The position numbers and the translations under genes were made by a program. From the NCBI GenBank assembly GCA_013407085.1, contig JACCGJ010014089.1:1-64000 (forward strand): a DNA stretch of 64,000 bases, read 5' to 3'. The number at the start of each line of letters is the position of its first letter. The first letter of the stretch is position 1. A model generated the notes under the pieces. That model had not been told where the DNA came from. It saw nothing but the letters and a program-made list of their open reading frames with translations, and ran no database searches. The DNA comes from Atriophallophorus winterbourni (Eukaryota; Platyhelminthes; Trematoda; Plagiorchiida; Microphallidae). This document shows, piece after piece, positions 1 to 9,236 of this stretch.

Positions 1-2
1 AG

Positions 3-86
3 AGGGAGCAGCGGATCCTCCATTCTCTTGAGGCTTCCTTGCAGTCGGTGCTGCATGATATCCTTTCACAGATTTACGAGTCGTAA
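3..86 (+). CDS. possible 3'-terminal exon of an upstream gene
   Basis: An open frame enters the window edge and ends at TAA 84-86, encoding about 27 residues ending in LHDILSQIYES. The residues are helix-forming (leucine, glutamine and glutamate rich) and could be the end of a coiled coil. Two overlapping AATAAA signals follow within 35 bp, as expected of a gene end. No splice acceptor is visible because the window starts here. I do not recognise the protein. A chance open frame of this length is quite possible. Confidence 0.3.
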   Translation, partial: REQRILHSLEASLQSVLHDILSQIYES

Positions 87-106
87 CCATGTTCAAATTT
101 GTTGAA

Positions 107-117
107 AATAAAATAAA
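107..117 (+). other. candidate polyadenylation signals
   Basis: Two overlapping AATAAA hexamers lie 21-31 bp after the TAA at 84-86. They fit cleavage and polyadenylation of the upstream gene. AT-rich DNA throws up this hexamer by chance, so the assignment depends on the exon call. Confidence 0.35.
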
Positions 118-119
118 AT

Positions 120-515
120 TTCTTGTAATAATCTTGAAATAGATCGGATATCCAAAACAATATCCAAATATCGTACGAAGCAAACGTCCTCGTTGACCTT
201 GAAAATTCGAAACGATTCCAAAATATACGTTTGAGTGGACTCATGGCACCTGTGTTCTTGTAAAAGTAGAGTTAGTTTGAAGCGAGGTTTATAAAATAAA
301 GCATATCCAGATTACAAATCTTTTTATTCACTTTAATTTGCAAAGACGTCTGAACGTATATCGGATGTGAAATCTCGATTCCCAACGTTCACCAACTTGC
401 ATTTGCTGAGGTTAAATGGCAGTTTAACAAGTTGCGCTTGTATGCCACTGGGGTGTGTATCTGATGAAAATGCGTGTAAATGAGCTTTTTGTTAAATGAC
501 GGTTTATTCTTCATC
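120..515. other. no recognisable feature
   Basis: No open frame of note, no repeat shared with the rest of the window and no RNA gene seen on either strand. Confidence 0.4.
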
Positions 516-519
516 CAGT

Positions 520-1200
520 TCTGGGCTATGGATTCAACTTCATATCTATATGTCCTCAGCAATAACATTATTACCGAACAGGTTCCGGTATTTTATTGAC
601 ATAAACCAGAAAAAGGATCGGTCCAAGGACTCAACCTTGCGGAACTCCGCTAGTTGCTGCGATTGGTCTCGATGATGCACCGCTAACACGTACCTGGATA
701 GTGCAATTTGTTAAATAGTCATTTAGCCAATTTACTAACGTAGCGGTTATACCCAGCCTTTCAAGCTTTTGCATTAGTCATTCAGTCCTCTCCGTGCCGG
801 GTGGCACATGAGGCTATAGTTAATACGATCAAATGCTTTGCAGATATCTAGATAACAGGCATGAATTGCTTGCATTTTATAAAGTGTTTGCGTCCAATCA
901 TCAAGCGTTATCAGTAAATTAGATAAACAAGAATAATTTCATCTCAATACATGCTGTTTTCTCAAAAGCAACTGATTTTTTTAAGAAAAATTCTCACTAT
1001 ATTATCAACAATCAAGCGTTCAAATTATTTGAAAATCCCGGGTAACCGAGTAACGTGTCGGTACATTGAAACATCGAAGCGATTTCTCCTTTATAGATAG
1101 GAGTAATTATTCCGCGTTTCCATTGACTAAGCATCACGCCATTTGGCAGAGTTTTATTAAACAAGTATGTGAGTGGTTCGTGTAGCTAGTTTGCGCAATG
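520..1200 (-). mobile_element. decayed CR1-like LINE, reverse transcriptase remnant
   Basis: On the minus strand, broken reading frames still spell reverse transcriptase blocks in the right order: a thumb-side WKRGIITPIYKG-like stretch near 1090-1130, a CYLDICKAFDRIN-like block near 830-870 and SGVPQG-stop-VLGPILFLVY near 600-660. The conserved serine of PQGSVLGP is replaced by a TGA stop, and frameshifts separate the blocks. This is a dead copy of a non-LTR retrotransposon of the CR1/Jockey group, lying just beyond the 3' end of the next LINE. Confidence 0.7.
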
Positions 1201-1227
1201 CTTTAATGAAAGCAGTTAGATTGAACT

Positions 1228-1252
1228 GTATATAAGTTCAGTTCAGTTCAGT
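1228..1252. repeat. short TTCAG tandem repeat at a LINE 3' end
   Basis: Three to four GTTCA/TTCAG units sit at the presumed 3' end of the minus-strand LINE that follows. Short tandem tails are common at the 3' ends of CR1- and RTE-type LINEs, so this probably marks the element boundary. Confidence 0.45.
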
Positions 1253-3965
1253 TTGCACAGGACGATATGTGGCAGAGTCGCCAATCGAGCGTCCAGAATA
1301 CTTCCGGTGGTGAGTCAAAAAAGCGTCCACCACTTCGAACAGTAGGTTCAATATTCTTCTGGTATGACTTTGGCTGGAATGCAACAGAAATAATCCTCTC
1401 ATCTAATAGGTGAGGAGAGACATTAGTGCGTTCCAACGACAAATTGAAGAACAACTATAAAATTAGGGATAAAAATTGGGAAACACAGAGCTCCAGATCG
1501 AGTCTAGTCTATAATTGAAACGCGTTACTGAAGTAGAACAAACTACCTCTTCGGGCAGACAGCTCCAGTGATTCACTACCCTTTCGCTAAAGAAGTGCTT
1601 ACGTGCATTAGACCTGACATGTTGTTTTGCCAGTTTCAGTGAATGGCCTCGAGTACCTACCACTGGCGCAAGAGCATACATATTAGCCGGATCAATAGAA
1701 CTAAAGCCTCTAACGATTTTAAAGGTCTCGATCAGATCCCCACGTAGTCGCCTTCTTTTTAGCGAGAAAAGATCTAGACTCAATAGTCGTTGTTCATATG
1801 ACTTCCCAGATTGCCCTTTAATCATACGAGTAGCCAGGCGCTGAACACCTTCAAGCGTGTCAATGTCCTTTTCCAAGTAAGGAGACCAAGCTTGAACGCA
1901 ATACTCGAGATGAGGTCTCACTATCGCTTTATACAATGGGATGAAAACCTCCGGGGACCTGCAGGATAAAACTGATCGGAGGCGAAAGAGCTGGTTCCTA
2001 GCGCGTTGTGCAGCAGCTGCACATTGATCAGCCCATTTAAAGTCCGCTGAAACCGCAATACCTAAGTCCCGGACTCTTGATACCCCAGTTATCTCCAGTA
2101 TGTTATCAGGTCCAGCAACTTGCAGCTTCGTTGCAGCTTTGGACAGAAGATAGCTTTTGGAGAAGTTGATTGGTAGATCCCACGTGGAAGACCACTTGAT
2201 GACCTTTTCTATATCCTCAAAAAGATCCTGTTCGTTCAGCGATCCGATAAACTTGACATCGTCTGCAAAAATATAGCAGGGACACTTAAGTGAGGATGCC
2301 AAATCATCGATGAAGATGAGAAAGAGTAGTGGGCCTAGTACTGAACCCTGCGGGACTCCACTAACAACTCCTGCTTTCGCGGAATACATATTGCCTATGC
2401 GAACGCGAAAATACCGATTGCTCAAGAAGTTTGTGATCCAGTTCTTTAGATGGCCATCGATACCTATTAGTCCAATCTTCATTTCAAGCAACCTGTGGTT
2501 TACCGAGTCAAAGGCTTTACAGAAGTCCAAGTAGAGAATTTCGACCTGGTGGCCTTTATCTAGCCTCCTAGTGACCTCATTAAGAAAACATAATAGGTTC
2601 GTTAGGCAAGACTTCCCTTTTAGAAAACCATGCTGAGCAGAGTTTAGCAACGAACCAGAAACAAGGTGGCGACAGATCCTATCCCTAATAAGTCTCTCTA
2701 GGGTTTCGCAAAGGATACTAGTAAGGCTTACAGGTCTGTAGTTGCAAACTGAAGATCGACTGCCACCTTTATGTATAGGAATCACATCAGCCTGCTTCCA
2801 AGCACTCGGAATATACCCATACCTTACGGATGTGTTAAAGAGGCGACCCACCCGTTGTGCTAATACAGGCGCCAGGTTCTTAATAACTTGAGGGTGAATA
2901 CCATCCGGGCCCGCAGATTTATGTGGATTTGTTGCTTCAAGCGCAAGCCTAACCTCATTATCAGTGAAAATTATTTCATCGAGGATAGGAACGCTATCTG
3001 ACCTTATGTCCACTGGCATATTCGGGAGATCAGTTTGGCGATCAGGCCTCTGAACAGCTCTAAAATGTTCAAAAAAATCCGAAGCCTTTTCAGAATCTGA
3101 ATCTAGTTGAGATCCATTGTCCAGTTGAAGGTTGCCTATGCAATCGCGAGTTTTGCCTTTGGATTGTGCATAGCTATAGAAACGCTTTGGGCACTGTCCT
3201 ATATTACATGCCAGTCGTGCCTCAAATTCACGTTTCGCCTTACGTTGGCTTCCCACAGCCTTATTTCTAAGTAGTTTATACCTTGTCCAGGCCCATTGTG
3301 TCTGAGAAGCTTTGTAAGTTTTCCAGGCACGGTCCCGGATTTTAATACCACGACGCATCGATGGTGTCCACCACTGTGGCTTATTGCGTCTTTTGACGTG
3401 CACCAACGGAGCAAATCTGTCTTGCAGTGTGGACAGACAATGGTGAATAAGCTGCCAGTTTGCTGCCATATCATCACCCGAAGATTGTGACAAGATCTGA
3501 TCTGCTTCTTCTGAGACAACACTCCAGTCTACCCTATTGAAGTTGCGCTTTAGTTTCGGAGGCGGTTTGTCATACCTGAGCAGTAGCTTGAAGCTAATCA
3601 TGATGTGATCACGTTTCCCTAGTGGGGAAAGATATTGCACCTGTCGAACCATTTGCTCATTCGAAGATATAACAAGATCCAGGACCGAAGGTTCACAGCC
3701 ATGCCGGAACCTTGTAGGCTCAGTTACATGTTGGCTCATAGCATGTCTGTAGGTCCATTCTATGAAGTCCTCAGACATCTTATCAGCTTGGCAGCTCTGG
3801 TTAGGCCCAGATATGTGTGGTAGATTAAAATCACCCACCATAAGAACCTGAGACCCAAGCGCACGTAGTGAACTCAAATTCTCAAGCAAGTTATACATAT
3901 CCTGTACTCCTGAATGGGGACTCAAAAAACGCAGTATTCGGGAAAGGAATAATTCAATAAAATTG
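1250..3965 (-). mobile_element. 5'-truncated LINE (CR1/Jockey group)
   Basis: The element spans the 820-codon ORF2 plus about 210 bp of 3' UTR ending at the TTCAG repeat. It is truncated on its 5' side in the middle of the endonuclease domain, near the conserved YRSP motif, so ORF1 and the N-terminal endonuclease are missing. 5' truncation is the usual outcome of target-primed reverse transcription. The lack of any stop codon over 820 codons suggests a young insertion compared with every other LINE in the window. Confidence 0.85.
1463..3925 (-). CDS. LINE ORF2 protein: partial endonuclease plus complete reverse transcriptase
   Basis: This is the pol-like ORF2 of a non-LTR retrotransposon, which nicks the target and copies its own RNA at the nick. 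The first 120 residues are the C-terminal half of an exonuclease-endonuclease-phosphatase (EEP) domain, with the GDFNLP motif near residue 32 and a degenerate terminal SDH motif (KRDH) near residue 105. The RT follows: KSAGPDGIHP, WKQADVIPIHKGG, NYRPVSLTS, QHGFLKGKSCLTNLL, LYLDFCKAFDSVNH, SGVPQGSVLGPLLFLIFIDDL and the catalytic FADDVKF. A C-terminal block with WSPYLEKDIDTLEGVQRLATRMI matches the CR1/Jockey thumb and tail. Complete ORF2 proteins run about 900-1000 residues, so roughly 100-150 N-terminal residues are lost. The listed start is only the first usable codon in the open frame; the native start lies upstream and is gone. RT catalytic residues are intact, but without a full endonuclease the copy is probably not autonomous. 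Confidence 0.9.
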   Translation of the reverse strand: MSPHSGVQDMYNLLENLSSLRALGSQVLMVGDFNLPHISGPNQSCQADKMSEDFIEWTYRHAMSQHVTEPTRFRHGCEPSVLDLVISSNEQMVRQVQYLSPLGKRDHIMISFKLLLRYDKPPPKLKRNFNRVDWSVVSEEADQILSQSSGDDMAANWQLIHHCLSTLQDRFAPLVHVKRRNKPQWWTPSMRRGIKIRDRAWKTYKASQTQWAWTRYKLLRNKAVGSQRKAKREFEARLACNIGQCPKRFYSYAQSKGKTRDCIGNLQLDNGSQLDSDSEKASDFFEHFRAVQRPDRQTDLPNMPVDIRSDSVPILDEIIFTDNEVRLALEATNPHKSAGPDGIHPQVIKNLAPVLAQRVGRLFNTSVRYGYIPSAWKQADVIPIHKGGSRSSVCNYRPVSLTSILCETLERLIRDRICRHLVSGSLLNSAQHGFLKGKSCLTNLLCFLNEVTRRLDKGHQVEILYLDFCKAFDSVNHRLLEMKIGLIGIDGHLKNWITNFLSNRYFRVRIGNMYSAKAGVVSGVPQGSVLGPLLFLIFIDDLASSLKCPCYIFADDVKFIGSLNEQDLFEDIEKVIKWSSTWDLPINFSKSYLLSKAATKLQVAGPDNILEITGVSRVRDLGIAVSADFKWADQCAAAAQRARNQLFRLRSVLSCRSPEVFIPLYKAIVRPHLEYCVQAWSPYLEKDIDTLEGVQRLATRMIKGQSGKSYEQRLLSLDLFSLKRRRLRGDLIETFKIVRGFSSIDPANMYALAPVVGTRGHSLKLAKQHVRSNARKHFFSERVVNHWSCLPEEVVCSTSVTRFNYRLDSIWSSVFPNFYP

Positions 3966-4205
3966 GTCTAATTTGGTTTTAGAGTTATGCCAACTTGTGG
4001 AGTGAGCAACGGTAAAAAGAAACTGTTTCAACTAAAAGAGACGGACCGAATAAAAATACATTCTGCAGTTCAGGCGGGAGTGGTGTACCACAAGCACATA
4101 TTCATGGGTCTAATAATTTTTCTTTTTCTTCTTCTTCTTGATAGACGACAGGGGGTCAAGCCCTTGTAAGCCGCATCTCTTTATATCAGCAACCTAGTCC
4201 AGGAG
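3966..4205. other. no recognisable feature, pyrimidine-rich tract
   Basis: Contains a CTTCTTCTT-type tract near 4118-4140 between two LINE fragments. A short plus-strand frame beginning MPTCGVSNGKKK is open, but nothing supports it as a gene. Confidence 0.35.
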
Positions 4206-4760
4206 AACCTCAGTTGAAGAAATCCTGTCCAGTGTTGTTCAGCTTCGCCGTGATTACAGGCAACACCTTATCCAAAATTTGCTTGAATTGGTTTTCAGAG
4301 CTCGCTGAGATAACCTCTTCCGGAAGCGCATTCCACAAGTTAACAATTCTTGTTGAGAGCGTGAATCCCTGTGGTAAGCGTAGTGTCCTCCGCTTTTGAA
4401 GCTTTAGAGCATGGCCACGGGTTCTTGAGTCCGTCACGAGAGGGAAAAACTCGCGCAGCTCGTCACCATAAGCTCCCAGTAATATGCGACGAGTTAGCAG
4501 CAGGTCGTAGCGCACACGCCGAATGCTGAGCGACATGGGGTTGAGGCGTTGAACTCTCTCCACATAAGGAATTGATTTCAATCCTTGTACTCGTTTCGTC
4601 GCCCGCCTTTGCAATTTTTCCAACTGGTCACGTTCTCCCTTAGTTTGTGGATAGGTGGCTGGCAAACCATATTCCAAAACTGGTCTCACGTATGTGGAAT
4701 AAAGAATGCGAAACATTTGTGGAGTATGTATTGGCGTGGATAAAACATGCAATGGATGAT
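4205..4760 (-). mobile_element. LINE 3' fragment (reverse transcriptase C-terminus), second family
   Basis: An open frame of 180 codons (4210-4752) encodes only the RT thumb and C-terminal tail. Diagnostic blocks are LYSTYVRPVLEYGLPA, LEKLQRRATKRVQGL, PYVERVQRLNPMSLSIRR and RIVNLWNALPEEV near the end. The order and spacing match CR1/Jockey LINE C-termini, but the sequence is clearly different from the neighbouring 820-codon copy, so this is a separate family. It is heavily 5' truncated, with no catalytic domain left. Confidence 0.8.
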
Positions 4761-4869
4761 TTGGTGTATGGAATATTTTGTAAAGTAGTACAAGATCGTT
4801 TCTGATTTGTCGATAGAGAAATTAAGAATGAATCACTGATGGATTTCTGTAAAACGAGACCAACAGTAT

Positions 4870-6530
4870 TATTCAACATAAACGAGCTTAACATTTGTTT
4901 GGACATCAATTTGTTTGATTAGGAAATAACTTCTTGTGGAAAGCTCATCTATGAAAAGCACACATGAAATTTGCGGCGACATTTTAATCTGGAATATGGG
5001 GTTTGTAGGGTCATGTTGTGACTGCTGCTTGGGAGATTGGTAACAATAGTAAAAAGGTGTTGGTTTGAGTGTGACCCCTATGGATTATTCGGTATGTTAG
5101 GAGTGGGTCAGTTATAATGCGTCTGCGCTCGAGAGTGCACAATCCAAGTCTAGTCAGTCGCTGCTCAAATATTAGATTCCAATCCAACCCATGAACTATT
5201 TTAGTTGCCTTATGATAAATCCTTCTGAGGACTGAGATGTCTTTCTCAATCAATTGTGTCCAAGCTTGTACTGTATAGTCCACAACTGGATGTATGCATG
5301 TATGTATTGAGTATTTTCAAAAATGAGTGCGTTGGGAAATGTCCGAGTACGCCGAGTACGTTGCGTGCACGCTCAAAGTCAGCCTCGCTCTGGAGGCTGT
5401 TTTACAAAGTTCCGCGCCCGCGGGTACCGAGATCCTTCTGCGATATACTCCACTCAAGCGTGTGACTGTCAAGTATGAATGAGAAAGGAAAGGGTTTCCA
5501 AACTTGCAACGCAAGTTGAATGATGCCTTGTTTTGAATTGACCACTGAAGCAGCTTATATAAGTCTTCTCGTAAAACGGGGCAATCCTCAACATAGTTAA
5601 CCTAGATCCAAATTTGTACATCTTCGGTGGAGATATTAGAAAACAGTAGTGTGCCAAGCACTGAACCTTGTGGGACACCGCTTATGGCTTCAAATGTTCG
5701 GGGAATTTCACCATATATTCTGACTTCCGCTTTGCGTTCAGCAAAGAAACTTGCAAATCATTTTAGTAGATCTCAAGTGTCGCTAAAATACTGCAGGTTC
5801 TGAATTAGGAATGCGTGATCCCTTCTTTCGGAAGCTTTAGATATATGTTAGTAATAGGGATGTATGAAACAACCTTCGTCTAGTGCTTGTTTCCCGTCGT
5901 TTAAAGTCGTGAACATGTTAGACAAACATGACCGTGCTTTTCTAAATTCATGTTGTCTGAGAAAGAATTTCATGGCTCTCGAGGTGCTTAGTAATACTTT
6001 CACACACTACTAAAAAGTGCATTACAGAGCGGTAATTGGCCGGATCTGAACGATTTCCACCTTGTAGATTGGTGTAACACCTCCGATTTTCCAGTCGGCT
6101 GGTGCGATTTCCATAATTATTATGTGCTTAAATAAATCACACGGTGAGCCGCAAAGATAGAGCTCACACGACTTCAGAGTAGTCAGCGTTATTCCGCCTT
6201 CCCCTGGGGATTTGTTAACGTTTAGCCTGCGTAAAATCTTTCAAACAATCGTAGGATTCACATCCATATCTCTTAGGATTTCCACCTCTATTGAACCTAA
6301 CAAAGATGTTGTCAGGAACACATCTACCGACAAAAACTTGCGCATAAAATGGCACTAGGGAGACAGCTGTATCCAATGTATTATCTGCGAATCCGCAGTC
6401 TGAATATTAAAACACCTGCTTTAACCTTAGCCACGTTGTTTACGACCGTGTGAAGTATCTTAGAATGTATTATCATCTGGTCTGTTAGCATCCGATGATT
6501 ATATTGTTTGTTTTCACGAATTAATGACGC
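4870..6530 (-). mobile_element. decayed LINE of a family also present at 45.2-47.0 kb
   Basis: Minus-strand fragments preserve, 3' to 5': the tail (DYTVQAWTQLIEKDISVLRRIYHKATKIVHGL, 5011-5283), a GVPQGSVLG block near 5655-5690, and an ADWKIGGVTPIYK block near 6060-6110. Many frameshifts and stops intervene. The copy at 45205-46960 matches along its length, including a shared non-coding stretch near 4880 and 45205 with ATTATTCAACATAAA, which defines the 3' end. Both copies are dead. Confidence 0.75.
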
Positions 6531-6554
6531 CACTCTGTTATTAAACATTTCGAT

Positions 6555-6930
6555 GGGATGAGCGAGTATCGAAAGACAAAGTTCGCCACCGTTTGTTTGA
6601 TATCTCTTGCCTGAGTTCGATATTGCGACAACACCGACTGAGATGGTTTGGCCACATCCTGAGACGCTCTGACGCTGGACTAACCAGGGTGACCCTATCG
6701 CCGAAACTCTGCGCAGAATCGCGTTGTCGTCGCGAAGGACAAGTTAAGACTTGTCTCGCCACCGTGAGATGGGATGTGGAGCTGCTTGGTATCGGTATAC
6801 GATGGCGCGGGGGACCGGACCTGGCTTAGAATATGCGCGGATCTCGCTTCTGACCGCCTAGCGTGGGTGGCTGCAATCCGTGAAATCAATGAAGTCTACT
6901 CAAGGAGGAGATAGTCGCACAAAAGTAAAA
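6555..6930 (+). mobile_element. RTE-like LINE 3' fragment
   Basis: The plus strand encodes RQHRLRWFGHILRRSDAGLTR followed by an arginine-rich stretch, which is the characteristic C-terminal tail of RTE/BovB-type LINEs (the R-L-RWFGH-LR motif). Only the tail is present; stops follow. It abuts the 5' end of the preceding minus-strand LINE, so one probably inserted into or recombined with the other. Confidence 0.65.
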
Positions 6931-7029
6931 TTAAAGTAAAGTAAACGTTCGATTAATACATTGATAAAATGAAGATACAGAGCGTCAAACACTGCACAGG
7001 TACAATCAACAGGCTTGCGATGCCTATGG

Positions 7030-7320
7030 GCCCTAAATAGAACTTATTGCTGACTAGTCTATTCGAATGACGAATCTACTCTTTAGCATATACGTTTCAA
7101 TCCTTGAGTATCGTAGCGTGGCGACATTTCCCTGTGCGGATGCCGAGGAGAACCTTGTCAAAAGTGTTCAACGACTTGCAAGCAGATTCTGCGCCAGAAT
7201 ACGCAAACTGCCATATGCCGAAAGATATCTGAAGATGAATATCTTTTCACTAGCATACCGCAGGGTTCATGGTGCCATGATACTTCTCTATCAGATTATT
7301 CGGAATAAATAGTTTCCTTA
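7030..7320 (+). mobile_element. LINE reverse transcriptase C-terminal fragment
   Basis: An 81-codon plus-strand frame (7067-7312) with FSIYVSILEYRSVATFPCADAEENLV, VQRLASRFCARIRKLPYAERYLKMNIFSLAYRR matches the CR1-type thumb and tail (P-LEY, VQR-A-R, L-L-SL--RR). No catalytic domain is present. This is an isolated short remnant. Confidence 0.65.
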
Positions 7321-7324
7321 TCTT

Positions 7325-7870
7325 AGATCGCTTTTTACAGTTATCACTGTTTGTCGAACAAAGGTCGCATTCACCTCCCAGGATGTCCAAGACGATGGCA
7401 ATTCATACTAGATCACGAAAGAGCTCAAATGGAACTTTTGTACTCCTGCTCTAAATACTATTGTTTTGTATTGTAAAGATATCAGCATGTGGTTCAAGTT
7501 CCTAGAAGCGTGCTTTCCTTGCGTTCGATCTAGATTCTTGGGGTATCTGTTCTCGTGGATCATCGGCCCGAAACACAGCTAGCCAATCCCAGAGCAGCGT
7601 TGAAAAAATCCATGTAATTGGCTCCGCTAGTAGTGAGGCCAAATTAGTGTGAAATTTGAACGCATTAAAAGTTGTAAAATACGAAATCCGTTATCAGAAG
7701 TGCGTTCGTTTCAAATTGACCGAAATCGGCTTCTGCTGCGATGCTCTTCATAATTGGCAATGTACTATCACCACATATTCAGGTGATACTGCTGTCTCCT
7801 CACTGTCGTTGCCCTGTCGAGTGTCAAACCAACGCTAGAAAAGTTGCTACATAGCCTCGGAGTATTTTCG
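7325..7870. other. no recognisable feature
   Basis: Between a LINE scrap and the first SINE-like copy. Short open frames exist but none resembles a known family. Confidence 0.35.
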
Positions 7871-7876
7871 AGATGG

Positions 7877-8100
7877 TATGAAAGCACAAGTCTGATCCAG
7901 GCAAAGTGACGCACAGTCAGAGACTTCACGTGGGCTAAGATACTGTCAGGTTGCCCAGGCCTAGACAGATATGAGGATGGAAATAGAAATAGAAATGGTA
8001 GTGAGACTGCAGCGTGTTTCAGCATGCAGCTCACTACCCATGGCCAATCAATTTAGCACAATGTTAGCCGCACAGCACACAAATGCTGCACGATACTTTT
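7877..8100 (+). repeat. SINE-like dispersed repeat, copy 1
   Basis: Best defined by comparison among copies in this window. Shared landmarks in order are a GAAAGCACAAG start, CACAGTCAGAGACT, ATACTGTCAGGTTGCCCAGG, CTAGACAGATATGAGG, an A-rich GGAAATAGAAATGG stretch, AGTGAGACT, GTTTCAGCATGCAGCTCACTACC, CAATCAATTTAGCAC and TGTTAGCCGCACAGCACA. The unit is about 225-235 bp and non-coding. I saw no convincing pol III B box, so SINE is a working label. The copy lies upstream of CDC16. Confidence 0.75.
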
Positions 8101-8364
8101 GGTTGAATCTGCTGTATACTTGGAGGAACGTTCTGGTGCATTTCCTTTGAATAGCATGGGATGATTAAAATTTTATGCTGCAGCTTATCGCTTTTGCTAC
8201 TTAAAAGATATGTTTAAATTGGGATCGTTGCATCACCAAATACACCGCTTTACCATTTTGAAGTTTTATAATGGGGTATGCTGATTGCAATTTTATTTTA
8301 TGCCAGTGTAGAAACTTTGAATTCGGCGAAAACTTATCGGTTGGTTTTTACTCCTACTATTACT

Positions 8365-8413
8365 GTGCGGCACTTATCCTTGATCTGGCCTGTGCTTTCA
8401 TACATACATACAT
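8365..8413 (-). repeat. SINE-like repeat, terminal fragment
   Basis: Only the GAAAGCACA end of the SINE-like unit is present, in reverse orientation, running into a CATA microsatellite. Confidence 0.5.
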
Positions 8414-8756
8414 GTCGGTGTAATGCTGTCTCTGATGATGACGAAGATGTTCTGGAAGCCGCCAAAGTCTACATATATATTGTCATTACGCGGTTTTGCC
8501 CGTAATAGTGCATCTTCACTACTTTCAACCTTCTGTGGTACTAACCTAAGGTTAAAAAAATCGATCATATTTATTTTATCAAAATAAACTAAGGTTAGGT
8601 TGTTCAAAAGGATAGTTTCAAATGTACGCTCGTGATTTCGAGGTGAATAAACTCGTGTATGCTCCCAATAAAGATCAATACATTCGCAGAAATCACGAGA
8701 TAAGGTTTCTGCCCTTGTCTCACCGGCTTCTGTTTGATATGTATGTTTGATGTCTG

Positions 8757-8945
8757 AACTCAAAAGCCTGATCCAGGTAGTGTCGCGCGGTTAGACTTCA
8801 CGTTAGCTAGGATACTGTCAGGTTGCCCAGACCTAGACAGACATAAGAAAGGAAAAAAGAAATGGAAATGGCACTGAAACTTTAGCGTGTTTCCGCATAC
8901 AGCTCACTACCGGTAGAAAATCACTTTAGCCAATGTATGAATCAA
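8757..8945 (+). repeat. SINE-like dispersed repeat, copy 2 (diverged)
   Basis: Carries the CTGATCCAGG, ATACTGTCAGGTTGCCCAGA, CTAGACAGACATAAG, CGTGTTTCCGCATACAGCTCACTACC series. It ends about 290 bp before the CDC16 start codon and is probably 5' flanking sequence. Confidence 0.7.
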
Positions 8946-8954
8946 TGAAATCAC

Positions 8955-9065
8955 GAGCACTGTGGTGAATTCCGAGACTGCACATTGATTCAGCTACTGT
9001 CAGGTTTCCTAGTTCGACATAAGTATAAAAACCAAATTGTCCGTTTGAACACAACGTGCTTCTAC
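8955..9065 (+). repeat. SINE-like repeat, decayed fragment
   Basis: Retains GAGACTGCACATTG and CTACTGTCAGGTTTCC in family order, then loses similarity. It lies immediately upstream of the presumed CDC16 5' region. Confidence 0.45.
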
Positions 9066-9205
9066 AATCATTCATTTTATTTTTCTATCAGCAATTCCAT
9101 TATCTTTTATTCATAAAATTTTAACTTTTTGCCAGGTTTCAAACGACATTTCATTTCTTATTTGATTTCGCTTGTATTACACCTATTGTTGAACTCGTTA
9201 ATAAT

Positions 9206-9229
9206 TCATGTTTTCACTTATATTTACAG
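9206..9229 (+). promoter_or_regulatory. candidate 3' splice acceptor 7 nt before the CDC16 start codon
   Basis: A pyrimidine-rich tract ends in TTTACAG at 9229, and the CDC16 ATG follows after only seven bases (9237). An acceptor so close to the start codon means either a 5' UTR intron or a spliced-leader trans-splice site. Spliced-leader trans-splicing to positions just upstream of the ATG is established in flatworms. Which applies here is inference. Confidence 0.45.
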
Positions 9230-9236
9230 ATACTCG

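Noticed and set aside
465..490. CTGATGA reminiscent of a hammerhead core
   Set aside because: No GAAA partner or stem II follows at a workable distance.
8398..8763. 121-codon minus-strand frame
   Set aside because: No domain, no splice context, ends in SINE-like sequence; probably chance.
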